Source: Vibrio marinisediminis (lineage in GTDB: Bacteria; Pseudomonadota; Gammaproteobacteria; Enterobacterales; Vibrionaceae). Taken from it: a stretch of 64,000 bases of DNA. Below are positions 46,530 through 58,462 of the stretch, one piece after another. Each line of letters begins with the position of its first letter. Positions within the stretch are counted from its first letter, which is position 1. The notes beneath the pieces were generated by a model. That model made no database searches and was not told the DNA's origin. It saw only the letters and a list, made by a program, of their open reading frames with translations. The position numbers were made by a program, and so were the translations under genes. The DNA lies in the NCBI RefSeq assembly GCF_014050145.1, contig NZ_JACFYF010000005.1, positions 62,001-126,000 of the forward strand. The letters run 5' to 3'.

Positions 46530-47696
46530 ATGAGCACCCGCAAGCCTGCAACAATCGCGGTCCGCACTGGTATAGAGTCGGATACCCAACACCATGCTGT
46601 GGTTCCACCTATTTATCTCTCGACCAATTACGGTTTTCCTGCTTTTGGCGATGTACCAAAATACGATTATACCCGCTCAGGCAACCCCAACCGAGGCTTG
46701 TTAGAACAAACGCTGTATGAGTTAGAAAGTGGTAAAGGGGCGATTATTACCAACTGCGGTACTTCTGCACTCAACTTGTGGGTGACCACTTTTTTAGGTC
46801 CTGATGATTTAATTGTCGCGCCGCATGACTGTTATGGTGGCACTTATCGTTTGTTTAACACTCGAGCGCAAAAAGGCGATTTTAAAGTCTTGTTTGTTGA
46901 CCAATCGGATCCACAAGCCCTTGCTGAAGCCTTGGAAAAAAAACCAAAACTTGTGCTCATCGAGACCCCCTCAAACCCACTCGTTCGAGTGGTGGATATT
47001 GAAGATGTTTGCCAACAGGCTCATCAAGTTGATGCTTTAGTGGCGGTCGACAATACCTTTTTGACACCTGTGTTCCAAAAGCCTTTAGATCTTGGCGCTG
47101 ACTTTGTTATCCATTCAACCACTAAATATATTAACGGTCACTCCGATGTGATTGGCGGTGTGGTGATCACCAAAAGCGAGCAACATGCTGAGGAATTAGC
47201 TTGGTGGGGCAACTGTATTGGTGCTACCGGCACCCCATTCGACAGCTATATGACTCTGCGTGGCTTACGTACGCTTGGCGCTCGCATGAAAGTACATGAA
47301 GAGAGCTCAGCGCAAATTCTCCAATACCTGAAATCTCATGCTACCGTCGGGACGATTTACCACCCAAGTTTGCCAGAACATCCTGGGCACCAAATTGCTA
47401 TCAAGCAACAATCTGGCTTTGGTTCTATGCTGAGTTTTGAGTTTGCTGGCAATTTTGAACAACTAAAAACATTTGTTGGCGCACTTAAGTTATTTTCTCT
47501 GGCAGAATCTTTAGGTGGCGTTGAAAGTTTGATTTGCCACCCCGCATCCATGACACACCGAGCCATGGGTGAGACGGCTCTCGCCGCTGCGGGAGTCACC
47601 CAGCAATTACTGCGCCTATCGGTAGGCTTAGAAGACGTACAAGACTTAATTGCTGACCTTGAGCAAGCGTTTAAGTTGGCATTGGAGGAGAATTAA
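46530..47696 (+). CDS. metB: Cystathionine gamma-synthase
   Basis: PLP enzyme condensing O-succinylhomoserine with cysteine. 388 residues. Motifs YDYTRSGNPNRGLLEQ, SGKGAIITNCGTSAL and the PLP lysine in HSTTKYINGHSDVIGG. GGAAGG ribosome site. The stop TAA is followed immediately by the metL ATG, with GGAGGAG inside the metB end. Could be confused with cystathionine beta-lyase, but the context with metJ/metL supports MetB. Confidence 0.94.
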   Translation: MSTRKPATIAVRTGIESDTQHHAVVPPIYLSTNYGFPAFGDVPKYDYTRSGNPNRGLLEQTLYELESGKGAIITNCGTSALNLWVTTFLGPDDLIVAPHDCYGGTYRLFNTRAQKGDFKVLFVDQSDPQALAEALEKKPKLVLIETPSNPLVRVVDIEDVCQQAHQVDALVAVDNTFLTPVFQKPLDLGADFVIHSTTKYINGHSDVIGGVVITKSEQHAEELAWWGNCIGATGTPFDSYMTLRGLRTLGARMKVHEESSAQILQYLKSHATVGTIYHPSLPEHPGHQIAIKQQSGFGSMLSFEFAGNFEQLKTFVGALKLFSLAESLGGVESLICHPASMTHRAMGETALAAAGVTQQLLRLSVGLEDVQDLIADLEQAFKLALEEN

Positions 47697-50108
47697 ATGA
47701 GCGTTGAGAGACAGCTACATAAATTTGGTGGTAGCAGCTTGGCTGACCCAGAGTGCTATCGCCGTGTAGTTAATATTCTCAAAGAGTATTCGAAACAAGA
47801 TGATCTGATCGTTGTTTCCGCTGCAGGCAAAACCACCAACCGTCTTATCGAGTTTATCGATGGGCTACATAAAGATGGTCGACTCGCCCATGAAGCACTA
47901 CAAGAGCTGAAAAAATTCCAATTCGACCTGATAGAACAGCTGCTCGAAGGTGAAGATAAAGACAATTTACTCGCTCAATTGAACGATGAGTTCAAACTGT
48001 TAGGCGAATTAACAGCGCCACTAAGCGAAGCGGAGCAAGCTTGTGTGCTTGGTCATGGCGAAAGTTGGTCTTCACGTTTACTAGCTGCGCTACTCAATCA
48101 AAATAAGCTCGCAGCCCGAGCGCAAGACTCGCGAATATTTTTACGCGCTGAAGTTGCAACACAACCAGAGGTTGATCGCGGTGCCTCATACCCGTTACTT
48201 AAAGAGATACTGGCACAGCACGCACATCATCGAGTGGTGATTACCGGCTTTATGGCACAAGATAGCCAGGGGCAAACCGTATTGCTGGGGCGCAATGGCT
48301 CAGATTATTCTGCCACGGTTATCGGCGCACTGGCTGAAGTTTCTCGTGTAACCATTTGGAGCGATGTGGCAGGTGTTTACAGCGCCGACCCTCGCCTAGT
48401 CGCTGACGCTTGCCTATTGCCACTATTACGCTTGGATGAAGCCAGTGAGCTTGCTCGCTTAGCTGCCCCAGTTCTACATAGCCGCACATTACAGCCAGTT
48501 GCTCAAAGCACCATGGATTGCCATTTACGTTGCAGCTATGAGCCTGAGTCTGGCTCAACTCGTATCGAGCGCGTGCTCGCCTCTGGTCGCGGAGCAAAAA
48601 TCATCTCTTCATTAAATGAAGTGCTGATTATTGAGCTGCACTACTCCTCTGGTCATGATTTCTTGCGCCAAAGCAAAGAGACCATTGCCAGTTTGACACG
48701 AGCACAGCTTGAACCTCTCGCATTTGAAGTACAAGACGACCAACATTGTCTGCGTTTAACCTATACCTCTGAAATTGTTGGTGGTGCAATGCGCTACTTG
48801 CAAGATACTGCTACAGAAGCAGAGCTTAAATTAAAAGAAGGTTACTCAATGGTCGCAGCCGTTGGTGCGGGGGTGACTAAAAACCCTAACCACTGTTACG
48901 GCTTTTACCAACAACTAAAAACCGCTCCTGTTGAGTTTATTTGTGAGTCCAGCTCAGGGTTGAGTTTAGTGGCGGTGCTACGCAAAACCGATACGGACGC
49001 TTTGGTGCAAGGGGTTCACAAACAGCTTTTTCAAGCACAGAAACGTATTGCAATTGCCCTATGCGGTAAAGGCAATATTGGCAGCAGTTGGCTTTCACTA
49101 TTCGCTGAACAAAAACTGGAACTGGAAAAGCGCCGTGGAATGAACTTTGAATTGGTGGCCATCATCGACAGCCAAACCTATTGGTTCAATCCTCAAGGCA
49201 TTGATGCTACTAAAGCAAACGCACAATTTGAGACAGAAGCGATAGCCTACCAACCCGGCGAATGGATAGAACAACTCGGCGCAATACAAGGTTATGACGA
49301 TGCGGTAGTACTGGATGTCACCGCCAGCCAAGAGCTCGCAGAATCTTATATTGATATTGCAGAGCAAGGCATGCATTTGATCTCTGCCAATAAGGTGGCG
49401 GGCTCCGCATCAAGCGAGTACTACCACCAAGTGCAAGATGCCTTTGCCAAAATTAACCGCCACTGGCTCTACAATGCCACTGTTGGTGCAGGACTGCCGA
49501 TCAACCATACCGTTCGAGACCTACGTGAAAGCGGTGACGATATTGTGGCTCTTTCTGGCATCTTCTCGGGCACCCTATCTTGGTTATTTCAGCAATATGA
49601 TGGCAGCATCCCATTTGCAGAATTGCTGGATTTGGCTTGGCAACAAGGCTTAACCGAGCCAGACCCTCGACACGATCTTGATGGCTCAGATGTGATGCGC
49701 AAGTTGGTGATACTCGCACGCGAATCAGGGCTAGAGCTGGAGCCGGAAGCGGTCAAAGTGGAGAGCTTAGTCCCTGACGAGCTAACAGAGTTGTCACTCG
49801 ATGATTTTCTCGATAACGGCCATATCCTCAGCGAGCTATTAGCTGAGCGTTTGAAGAAGGCACAACGAGAAGACAAGGTACTTCGTTACGTTGCTCGACT
49901 TGAGAAAAATGGCAAAGCTACTGTTGGCGTTGAAGCACTTTCTCGTGAGCACGCCCTCGCGAACTTACTACCTTGCGATAATATCTTCGCCATTGAGAGT
50001 AAGTGGTATAAAGACAATCCGCTGGTCATAAGAGGCCCCGGGGCTGGGCGTGAAGTCACGGCGGGGGCAATTCAATCTGATTTGAATTTGCTTTCGAGCC
50101 AACTGTAA
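47697..50108 (+). CDS. metL: Bifunctional aspartokinase II/homoserine dehydrogenase II
   Basis: 803 residues. The kinase domain begins HKFGGSSLADPECYRRV (about 1-300), followed by a regulatory segment (about 310-450) and a homoserine dehydrogenase domain starting with the NAD-binding IALCGKGNIGSSWL (about 460), with SANKVAGS and GLTEPDPRHDLDGSDVMRK. MetL-type enzymes are repressed by methionine rather than inhibited by it, consistent with the met operator upstream. Directly fused to metB in one operon. Confidence 0.96.
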   Translation: MSVERQLHKFGGSSLADPECYRRVVNILKEYSKQDDLIVVSAAGKTTNRLIEFIDGLHKDGRLAHEALQELKKFQFDLIEQLLEGEDKDNLLAQLNDEFKLLGELTAPLSEAEQACVLGHGESWSSRLLAALLNQNKLAARAQDSRIFLRAEVATQPEVDRGASYPLLKEILAQHAHHRVVITGFMAQDSQGQTVLLGRNGSDYSATVIGALAEVSRVTIWSDVAGVYSADPRLVADACLLPLLRLDEASELARLAAPVLHSRTLQPVAQSTMDCHLRCSYEPESGSTRIERVLASGRGAKIISSLNEVLIIELHYSSGHDFLRQSKETIASLTRAQLEPLAFEVQDDQHCLRLTYTSEIVGGAMRYLQDTATEAELKLKEGYSMVAAVGAGVTKNPNHCYGFYQQLKTAPVEFICESSSGLSLVAVLRKTDTDALVQGVHKQLFQAQKRIAIALCGKGNIGSSWLSLFAEQKLELEKRRGMNFELVAIIDSQTYWFNPQGIDATKANAQFETEAIAYQPGEWIEQLGAIQGYDDAVVLDVTASQELAESYIDIAEQGMHLISANKVAGSASSEYYHQVQDAFAKINRHWLYNATVGAGLPINHTVRDLRESGDDIVALSGIFSGTLSWLFQQYDGSIPFAELLDLAWQQGLTEPDPRHDLDGSDVMRKLVILARESGLELEPEAVKVESLVPDELTELSLDDFLDNGHILSELLAERLKKAQREDKVLRYVARLEKNGKATVGVEALSREHALANLLPCDNIFAIESKWYKDNPLVIRGPGAGREVTAGAIQSDLNLLSSQL

Positions 50109-50120
50109 TAGTGAAACTTG

Positions 50121-50151
50121 AGGTGTGATGGGTAACCATGACACCTTTTTT
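50121..50151 (+). terminator. metBL terminator
   Basis: AGGTGT-G-ATGG / CCAT-G-ACACCT stem with GTAA loop, then TTTTTT, 12 bp after the metL stop. A second hairpin CTCCTT-TG-AAGGAG lies at about 50162-50175. Confidence 0.82.
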
Positions 50152-50289
50152 CATTTTATGGCTCCTTTGAAGGAGGATATAGCCAAACTAGTTGGAGTTG
50201 CAGGTAGCAACTTGAAATAGATTAATTATCAACTTGAATAAAATTCATAACCACTTTGTTGACTTTAAACTCTATTCAAGACAACCTGT

Positions 50290-51254
<965 letters not shown>

Positions 51255-51277
51255 AACCTTCCTCTTCAAAGGATAGA

Positions 51278-51303
51278 AAGGTTGGTTGATTGCCAACCTT
51301 TTT
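51278..51303 (+). terminator. metF terminator
   Basis: AAAGGTTGG / CCAACCTTT with a 7-base loop and trailing T, 23 bp after the metF stop. Confidence 0.87.
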
Positions 51304-51323
51304 TAATGGGCAGAAGGCGATAC

Positions 51324-51347
51324 AAAAAAAAGACCGACCTTACGGTC
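51324..51347 (-). terminator. zapB terminator
   Basis: On the minus strand GACCG / CGGTC with 6-base loop, followed by eight U (A-run 51324-51331), 30 bp after the zapB stop. Confidence 0.75.
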
Positions 51348-51376
51348 AGCCTCTTAAATTCTGGGTGTAGAATTGA

Positions 51377-51619
51377 TTATTCTACTTCGTCCATTTTACC
51401 TAGAAGGTTACGGATACGATCTTGCCATGCCGCGTGTTCTTGGTTCATTTGCTCTGACTTCTGCTCAAGCTCTTGACGGCTCGCGCGTAGCTCATTCGCT
51501 TCCGCAGTTAGCTTTTCTTTGTCTTCTTTTAGCTCTTCCACTTCCATTTGAAGAAGTGCAATTGTATCTACTGCAGTTTGAATTTTTGCTTCTAGTTTTT
51601 CTAATACTTCAAAAGACAT
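51377..51619 (-). CDS. zapB: Cell-division protein ZapB
   Basis: 80 residues, almost all coiled coil (heptads from [22 protein letters not shown] to the end). It bridges the Z-ring, ZapA and MatP. Divergent from glpX; the pair is also found together in Vibrio. Confidence 0.94.
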   Translation of the reverse strand: MSFEVLEKLEAKIQTAVDTIALLQMEVEELKEDKEKLTAEANELRASRQELEQKSEQMNQEHAAWQDRIRNLLGKMDEVE

Positions 51620-51660
51620 CTTAGCCTACCCTTATTCGATTCGTATTCTATTCGGTTGAA

Positions 51661-51676
51661 GTGAAGTTAGCTTCAC
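51661..51676. other. Small palindrome upstream of zapB
   Basis: GTGAAG-TTAG-CTTCAC, 42 bp upstream of the zapB start, in the 313-bp divergent zapB-glpX spacer. Could be a regulatory site or a hairpin in the zapB leader. The remainder of the spacer to 51850 shows nothing recognised. Confidence 0.35.
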
Positions 51677-51858
51677 GTATTGCCTTCATTCTACTTAGCA
51701 CAGCCCAGAGACACACGCCCTATATTTGATATCGTGCACCATTCGCGCAAAAAACCATCAACTGCTGACATTTACCTAACGTTAACGGCTTGATAACCCC
51801 ACCAGCAATCACTTTACTGCGCTTTATTGATCAAATTCAATCCCGAACCGGCAAAAAA

Positions 51859-51888
51859 GCAAACGTTTCCTTTTTGATATGATAGAAT
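51859..51888 (+). promoter_or_regulatory. glpX promoter with candidate Cra/FruR-like site
   Basis: GCAAACGTTTCC (51859-51870) has the AAACGTTT core of a LacI-family (Cra-like) operator, directly upstream of the -10-like hexamers TATGAT (51878-51883) and TAGAAT (51883-51888). Cra activates gluconeogenic genes in E. coli; the assignment here is tentative. Confidence 0.4.
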
Positions 51889-51932
51889 CGCGCCAAATTT
51901 ACTTCCTTGTATAAAACCTATTTGGAGTCATC

Positions 51933-52940
51933 ATGAAACGCGATTTAGCAATGGCATTTTCTCGAGTCACTGAAGGCGCAGCTCTTGCCGGCTATAAATG
52001 GCTTGGCCGCGGCGATAAAAACGCAGCAGACGGTGCAGCTGTTGAAGTTATGCGTACCCTTCTTAATAAAACTGAGATCAGTGGTGAAATTGTTATTGGT
52101 GAAGGCGAAATTGATGACGCACCAATGCTGTACATTGGTGAGCATGTCGGTACTGGTGGCGATGAAGTAGATATTGCTGTCGACCCAATTGAAGGCACTC
52201 GCATGACAGCGATGGGTCAGTCAAACGCGCTAGCTGTACTTGCTGCTGGTGAAAAAGGTAGCTTTTTAAAAGCCCCTGATATGTACATGGAAAAATTGGT
52301 TGTTGGTCCGGGCGCTAAAGGCTGCATCGACTTACACAAACCACTGAAAGAGAACTTAGAGAATATCGCTAAAGCGCTCAATAAAACGCTTGATACTCTT
52401 GTGGTCATCACGCTGGCAAAACCTCGCCATGAGCAAACTATCGCAGAAATGCAAGCTATGGGCGTACGTGTATTTGCGGTGCCTGATGGTGATGTTGCGG
52501 CTTCAATTCTAACATGTATGCCTGATAGCGAAGTAGACGTAATGTACTGTATCGGTGGTGCACCAGAAGGCGTTGTGTCTGCAGCAGTTATTCGCGCATT
52601 AGATGGTGACATGCATGCACGTTTGCTACCACGCCATGAAGTAAAAGGCGACAGTGAAGAGAACCGCATCTACGGCGCAGCTGAACTTGCTCGCTGCAAA
52701 GAAATGGGAGTTGAAGCTGGTGTTGTTCTGAAGATGGAAGACATGGCGCGTAGTGATAACGTTGTATTTTCGGCAACGGGCATCACCAAAGGTGACTTGC
52801 TTGAAGGTATTACTCGCCAAGGTAATATCGCGACTACAGAAACGTTACTTATTCGTGGACGCTGCCGCACCATTCGTCGCATCAAGTCAACGCACTACCT
52901 AGAGCGTAAAGACCCTGAAGTACGTGATTTCATTCTGTAA
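51933..52940 (+). CDS. glpX: Class II fructose-1,6-bisphosphatase
   Basis: Gluconeogenic phosphatase. 335 residues. MKRDLAMAFSRVTEGAA start, IVIGEGEIDDAPML metal-binding motif, DIAVDPIEGTRMTAMG phosphatase motif and YCIGGAPEGV. GlpX is often in glpFKX; here it stands alone, as in Vibrio. Its TTTGGAG ribosome site is good. Confidence 0.96.
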   Translation: MKRDLAMAFSRVTEGAALAGYKWLGRGDKNAADGAAVEVMRTLLNKTEISGEIVIGEGEIDDAPMLYIGEHVGTGGDEVDIAVDPIEGTRMTAMGQSNALAVLAAGEKGSFLKAPDMYMEKLVVGPGAKGCIDLHKPLKENLENIAKALNKTLDTLVVITLAKPRHEQTIAEMQAMGVRVFAVPDGDVAASILTCMPDSEVDVMYCIGGAPEGVVSAAVIRALDGDMHARLLPRHEVKGDSEENRIYGAAELARCKEMGVEAGVVLKMEDMARSDNVVFSATGITKGDLLEGITRQGNIATTETLLIRGRCRTIRRIKSTHYLERKDPEVRDFIL

Positions 52941-52962
52941 TTACACTCCAACATCGAAACTC

Positions 52963-52989
52963 AAAAGGATGGCAAAAGCCATCCTTTTT
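52963..52989. terminator. Bidirectional terminator after glpX
   Basis: AAAAGGATGGC / GCCATCCTTTT with loop AAAA, between the convergent glpX and GGDEF genes. Confidence 0.9.
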
Positions 52990-53003
52990 GCTATTGATAC
53001 ACG

Positions 53004-54479
53004 TTACAGCACTGATTGAATCAAGATGCGATTTTTACCCATGCTTTTCGCCTGATAGAGCAGAGCATCAGCCTCTCCAATTCCTTTTTCTTGCCATAGT
53101 TGATTGATACTATTAAAGCGACTTAATCTATAAATCATTGCACCACCAGAGGTTGTTATTGGCATCATCTCCCCATTGAAAAGCGTGATCTCTGGTAATC
53201 GAATATCTCTTTGTACTCGCTCTAAAATTAGATGAATCGACTCAACCGAATCACTGCTAAGGGCAATAACAAACTCTTCCCCACCAAATCTTGCTATCAA
53301 ATCCGTCTGCCGCAAGCTATTACTCAGCAGCTTGGCGACCTGGCAAATAATGTCATCGCCAACTTGGTGTCCAAAATTATCATTAACCGATTTAAAGTTA
53401 TCAATATCAAACACAACCAACGCAATGTACGTTGCAGGCTCAAACTCTTTCAATTTGGCTTCAAAGCCACGTCGGTTCAGCAAACTGGTCATAGGATCCA
53501 GCATTGCTAATTGCTTGAGCCGTAAATGGGTGACTTGCGTATACCGAAACCAAAGAATACATATCGACAGTATATAGAATGAAATAAGGGCGATAATTCG
53601 CTGCCTTTCGGCTTCAAATATATGTTTAATATGAAGTCTTTTTGGTTCACATACCGTGAGGTAGAGTCCCGTCTCTTCACCAGCAACCATAACTGGCTGT
53701 GAGTATGAGAATGAAAAAACGTCGGCACTATTCTCGCCTCGCGTTTCTGTTAATTGGTAGCCAGCAACAAAGTCATTAATTAAGTCGTTAAAGTCATTAT
53801 CAATGGCGAGAACACCTTTAAACTCATCATCAACATAGATACCACGGGTCATAGTCACCACTTGCTTGCCCGTCATGTAATCTTGATAATTACCAGTATA
53901 AATCACATCATCGTGTTCAGCCGTACGCTCTACCGTCTTGACCCAATATGGTCTAGTCGAGATCACTTTATCAAATGCATCACCTTCAATAGATTGAGCA
54001 AATGCTTTCGGTGATGAAATGATGAATTTACTCTTAGAAATAAAGTAGATTGATGATATTTGATTAATGCTTTGAGAAAAGTATGCCATTGAAGGTGCAA
54101 CGAAAAGACGTCGGTAGGCTTCTTGGTAAAGAGGTGAACCTGTATCACACATCTCTTTTGGCCCTGCAAACATAAAATCGTAATCTTTCCCCTTGTAAGA
54201 CTTACCACCAAAATTACAGGTAATGCCATCGAGGGAAACTGTATGGGGTAAAACATAGCGGTCATTTTGCAGCGGGTACAACGAAGTAATACTGTACTCC
54301 AGTGCATTTATCACTTGGCTTGTATCTTCAAGCAGACGCTCAACCCGCTCTTTTTGTTTATCATACTTCTGCTTAGAGTCTTCCGCTGAATCAAGAACTA
54401 GAAAAACTAGCAGCAGTAAAAAGATTGTTGTGATCCCTACAAACAGTCGTTTATATCCTATCTCATCATCGGCAATCAC
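53004..54479 (-). CDS. Membrane-bound diguanylate cyclase (GGDEF)
   Basis: 491 residues: transmembrane helix 1 (about 12-31), a coiled segment and a large periplasmic sensor domain (about 45-285, probably Cache-like, ligand unknown), transmembrane helix 2 (about 290-312), and a GGDEF domain from about 325. The active-site motif is GGEEF (399-403), competent for c-di-GMP synthesis, and the inhibitory I-site RQTD lies five residues before it (390-393). No EAL domain. Expected to link an external signal to biofilm or motility. Convergent with glpX; no partner gene adjacent. Confidence 0.92.
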   Translation of the reverse strand: MIADDEIGYKRLFVGITTIFLLLLVFLVLDSAEDSKQKYDKQKERVERLLEDTSQVINALEYSITSLYPLQNDRYVLPHTVSLDGITCNFGGKSYKGKDYDFMFAGPKEMCDTGSPLYQEAYRRLFVAPSMAYFSQSINQISSIYFISKSKFIISSPKAFAQSIEGDAFDKVISTRPYWVKTVERTAEHDDVIYTGNYQDYMTGKQVVTMTRGIYVDDEFKGVLAIDNDFNDLINDFVAGYQLTETRGENSADVFSFSYSQPVMVAGEETGLYLTVCEPKRLHIKHIFEAERQRIIALISFYILSICILWFRYTQVTHLRLKQLAMLDPMTSLLNRRGFEAKLKEFEPATYIALVVFDIDNFKSVNDNFGHQVGDDIICQVAKLLSNSLRQTDLIARFGGEEFVIALSSDSVESIHLILERVQRDIRLPEITLFNGEMMPITTSGGAMIYRLSRFNSINQLWQEKGIGEADALLYQAKSMGKNRILIQSVL

Positions 54480-54606
54480 TTAGCAATACTCAATAATAAA
54501 CACTCATTAATATCGACTCATTTCATACACCAATTCGTAATCACTTGTTTAGCATAAGCTTTTATTGATCACTTCTAGGTTGTACTTCGTTTTGTGTTTA
54601 GGCACC

Positions 54607-54637
54607 AAAAAAGCCGAAGCAATGCTTCGGCTTTTTT
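54607..54637 (-). terminator. groEL terminator
   Basis: AAAAAAGCCGAAGC / GCTTCGGCTTTTTT, perfect 14-base stem with loop AAT, 112 bp downstream of the groEL stop. Confidence 0.9.
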
Positions 54638-54748
54638 TATTCAGCACAGTATGAGTCACTTTCTACTCAATGGGCGGAGTGTATACTTACTCACCAATCC
54701 ATTCAATAATTTAATAAAAATGACCCTCACTGGATGAGAGAGGCTGAC

Positions 54749-56410
<1,662 letters not shown>

Positions 56411-56437
56411 CTAAATTCTGTTCCCCGTCCCATTTAA

Positions 56438-56541
56438 AGTTTCAGCGGTGTTGACTGGCATTCGACAATCTCATCACATAGCTATTTAGGTATAGCTATC
56501 TATGCTCAGAGACCTGTCTCTCTGGTCGCCTACCTGAAACT
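56438..56541. repeat. P-type palindromic element in the groES-groEL spacer
   Basis: 104 bp with end repeats AGTTTCAG / CTGAAACT. On the plus strand CTCATCACATAG ... CTATGCTCAGAG reproduces the inner arms of the P repeats at 14.6-16.1 kb in reverse orientation, and GCATTCGACAA and TCGCCTA also match. The tip is enlarged by two ATAGCTAT octamers around TTAGGT. Overall roughly three quarters of aligned bases agree with the P consensus by eye. It would form a long hairpin in the groESL mRNA. Confidence 0.75.
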
Positions 56542-56587
56542 CCAAATCGTTTGGGGTATATATCTATTATTCTGAATCAGAGTTAAA

Positions 56588-56878
56588 TTACTCAACGATT
56601 GCCATGATGTCGTTTTCAGACATGATTAGAACTTCTTTACCGTCAATTTTTTCAGTCTTAGTACCGTAGCCTTCTGCGAAGATTACGCTATCACCGACCT
56701 TAACGTCCAAAGGTTGAACTGTACCGTTTTCTAGGATGCGGCCTTTACCTACAGCTAGCACAACACCGCGAGTTGATTTTTCCGCAGCAGAACCAGTAAG
56801 TACAATACCGCCAGCTGACTTAGATTCAACTTCTTGGCGCTCTACGATAACTCGGTCATGTAATGGACGAATGTTCAT
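56588..56878 (-). CDS. groS: Co-chaperonin GroES
   Basis: 96 residues, [27 protein letters not shown] with the mobile loop SAGGIVLTG; lid of GroEL. AGGAGAG ribosome site. Preceded by a sigma-32-like promoter. First gene of groESL. Confidence 0.98.
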   Translation of the reverse strand: MNIRPLHDRVIVERQEVESKSAGGIVLTGSAAEKSTRGVVLAVGKGRILENGTVQPLDVKVGDSVIFAEGYGTKTEKIDGKEVLIMSENDIMAIVE

Positions 56879-56952
56879 CGGTCGTCTCTCCTGAAAATGT
56901 CTATAAGATTTGATAATGCTTTAAAAGATAGATTAAAGCCTTGTGATTACGA

Positions 56953-56979
56953 TATATGGGCATGAGAAGCAATACCAAG
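56953..56979 (-). promoter_or_regulatory. Sigma-32 (RpoH) promoter of groESL
   Basis: On the minus strand CTTGGTA (56973-56979), 12 bases, CCCATATA (56953-56960). The -10 is nearly ideal for sigma-32 and the -35 keeps CTTG. Leader about 65-70 nt. Confidence 0.7.
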
Positions 56980-57013
56980 GGGATACAACGGATTTTTTTG
57001 TGAGAAGGGCAAC

Positions 57014-57034
57014 AAAAAGGGCTCCTGAGAGCCC
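57014..57034 (-). terminator. Terminator after the DUF3135 gene
   Basis: GGGCTC / GAGCCC with TCAG loop then TTTTT on the minus strand, 22 bp after the DUF3135 stop; separates it from groESL. Confidence 0.85.
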
Positions 57035-57055
57035 GAATTCAATTTTAGTCGTTGA

Positions 57056-57421
57056 CTAGCGCCAATCAGAGAAACGATCTGAGAGATGAACCACATTTAA
57101 CTTATCGCTGTTTGCAGCGTTTTCACTAGAAATACCACCATCTTGCAAACTGCCCTGTAAGCTACTTTGAAACTTCTGTACTTGCTTACGCAGCTCTTGC
57201 ATCAGCACGACATTAACATGATGAGGGTTTTTACAGTGTCCTACGAGTCGGTCGATGTGGCTTTGTTGTGCCCAAAGCCTTGGTTGCATCTCTGGTGATG
57301 CTGACTGGATCAACTCTTGACACTTTTCTCGCTTAAGCTGTTCAAATGCTGCCTCATCTTCTTGCGCAAGCTTTACTAGCTCATCAAATGAGGGCAATTG
57401 TTGGGCTGGTTGATTCATCAT
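57056..57421 (-). CDS. DUF3135 protein
   Basis: 121 residues, soluble, mostly helical. The N-terminal half (PSFDELVKLAQEDEAAFEQLKREKCQELIQSA) is recognised as DUF3135, a small family in Vibrio and relatives, of unknown function. No signal or membrane segment. Two Met codons start the frame; either may be used. Between birA and groES on the same strand. Confidence 0.75.
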   Translation of the reverse strand: MMNQPAQQLPSFDELVKLAQEDEAAFEQLKREKCQELIQSASPEMQPRLWAQQSHIDRLVGHCKNPHHVNVVLMQELRKQVQKFQSSLQGSLQDGGISSENAANSDKLNVVHLSDRFSDWR

Positions 57422-57422
57422 A

Positions 57423-57472
57423 CCCTCACATAATCTGTCCCTATTTAATATTGAGCCTAGTTCATGTGAGGG
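57423..57472. other. Inverted repeat between birA and DUF3135
   Basis: CCCTCACAT (57423) and ATGTGAGGG (57464-57472), 9-bp perfect arms separated by 32 bp. It lies just after birA and over the DUF3135 leader; could be a leader structure or an operator. No U tract. Confidence 0.35.
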
Positions 57473-57493
57473 GATATTGCGGCAAAAGAAGTC

Positions 57494-58462
57494 TTAAAAA
57501 TGAGACTGCATTCCTCTTAGTGAAATCTCACCGCCAATATAAGTCTCTAATCCATTGCTGGTTTCTATCAAAACAGCGCCTTGTTCATTGATACCGCGAG
57601 AGACACCGACAACTTCTCGATTGCCCATGATCAGACGAATTTCACGACCTAAATAGTTGTCCACTCGGTTCCAACGTTCAACAAACCCCTGCATACCAGT
57701 CATTTCATAATCGGTCAATGCATCTTGCAGGGTATTAATCAGCGTAGCAGCGAGCTGATTGCGATCAACTGTTTGCTCTGCAACATCCGATAAACACGCC
57801 CAAGGCTGGGTAATGCCTTGCGTGTTACTTGGCATGGCAAGGTTCATTCCCATACCAATCACCAAGTGCGCAGCCGAGCCCGCTTGCCCTGACATTTCAA
57901 CTAATATGCCTGCCAGTTTTTTATCATGATGATAGAGATCGTTCGGCCACTTTAATTTAATACCAGCAATACCCAGCTTTTCTAACGCTTCCACAATAGC
58001 CACACCAACCACAAGGCTTAACCCCATTGCGCCTGCCATACCGGCTTCTAGACGCCAGTACATTGAAAGATAGAGATTACATCCAAATGGTGAAACCCAC
58101 TCTCGACCACGGCGTCCACGCCCTTTACTTTGATACTCAGCTAAGCAGACCGAACCTGATTCCAACACATTGATACGATCAAGCAAGTGCTGGTTAGTTG
58201 AATCAATTACAGGGATCAGTTCGAGCGGTGCGGTCACTAAAGATTGCAATAATTCTTGATTCAATAGCTGCATTGGCTCGGCAAGCTTATAGCCTTTACC
58301 TTGCACGCTAAACACATCAACACCCCATGATTGAATGCCTTTCACGTGCTTGCTCACTGCTGCGCGTGAAATGCCCAGTTGCTCACCCAGCCCTTCTCCA
58401 GAATGAAAGTGACCATCACACAGGGTATTTAGAATCGATAGCTTAATGGCATGTTCTTTCAT
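57494..58462 (-). CDS. birA: Biotin operon repressor / biotin-protein ligase
   Basis: 322 residues. N-terminal winged helix (GEGLGEQLGISRAAVSKHVKG), central ligase domain with SKGRGRRGREWVSPFG (biotinyl-AMP loop), KWPNDLYHHDKKLAGILVE, and a C-terminal SH3-like domain. Activates biotin and attaches it to carboxyl carrier protein. The start overlaps the murB stop (ATGA). Confidence 0.96.
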   Translation of the reverse strand: MKEHAIKLSILNTLCDGHFHSGEGLGEQLGISRAAVSKHVKGIQSWGVDVFSVQGKGYKLAEPMQLLNQELLQSLVTAPLELIPVIDSTNQHLLDRINVLESGSVCLAEYQSKGRGRRGREWVSPFGCNLYLSMYWRLEAGMAGAMGLSLVVGVAIVEALEKLGIAGIKLKWPNDLYHHDKKLAGILVEMSGQAGSAAHLVIGMGMNLAMPSNTQGITQPWACLSDVAEQTVDRNQLAATLINTLQDALTDYEMTGMQGFVERWNRVDNYLGREIRLIMGNREVVGVSRGINEQGAVLIETSNGLETYIGGEISLRGMQSHF

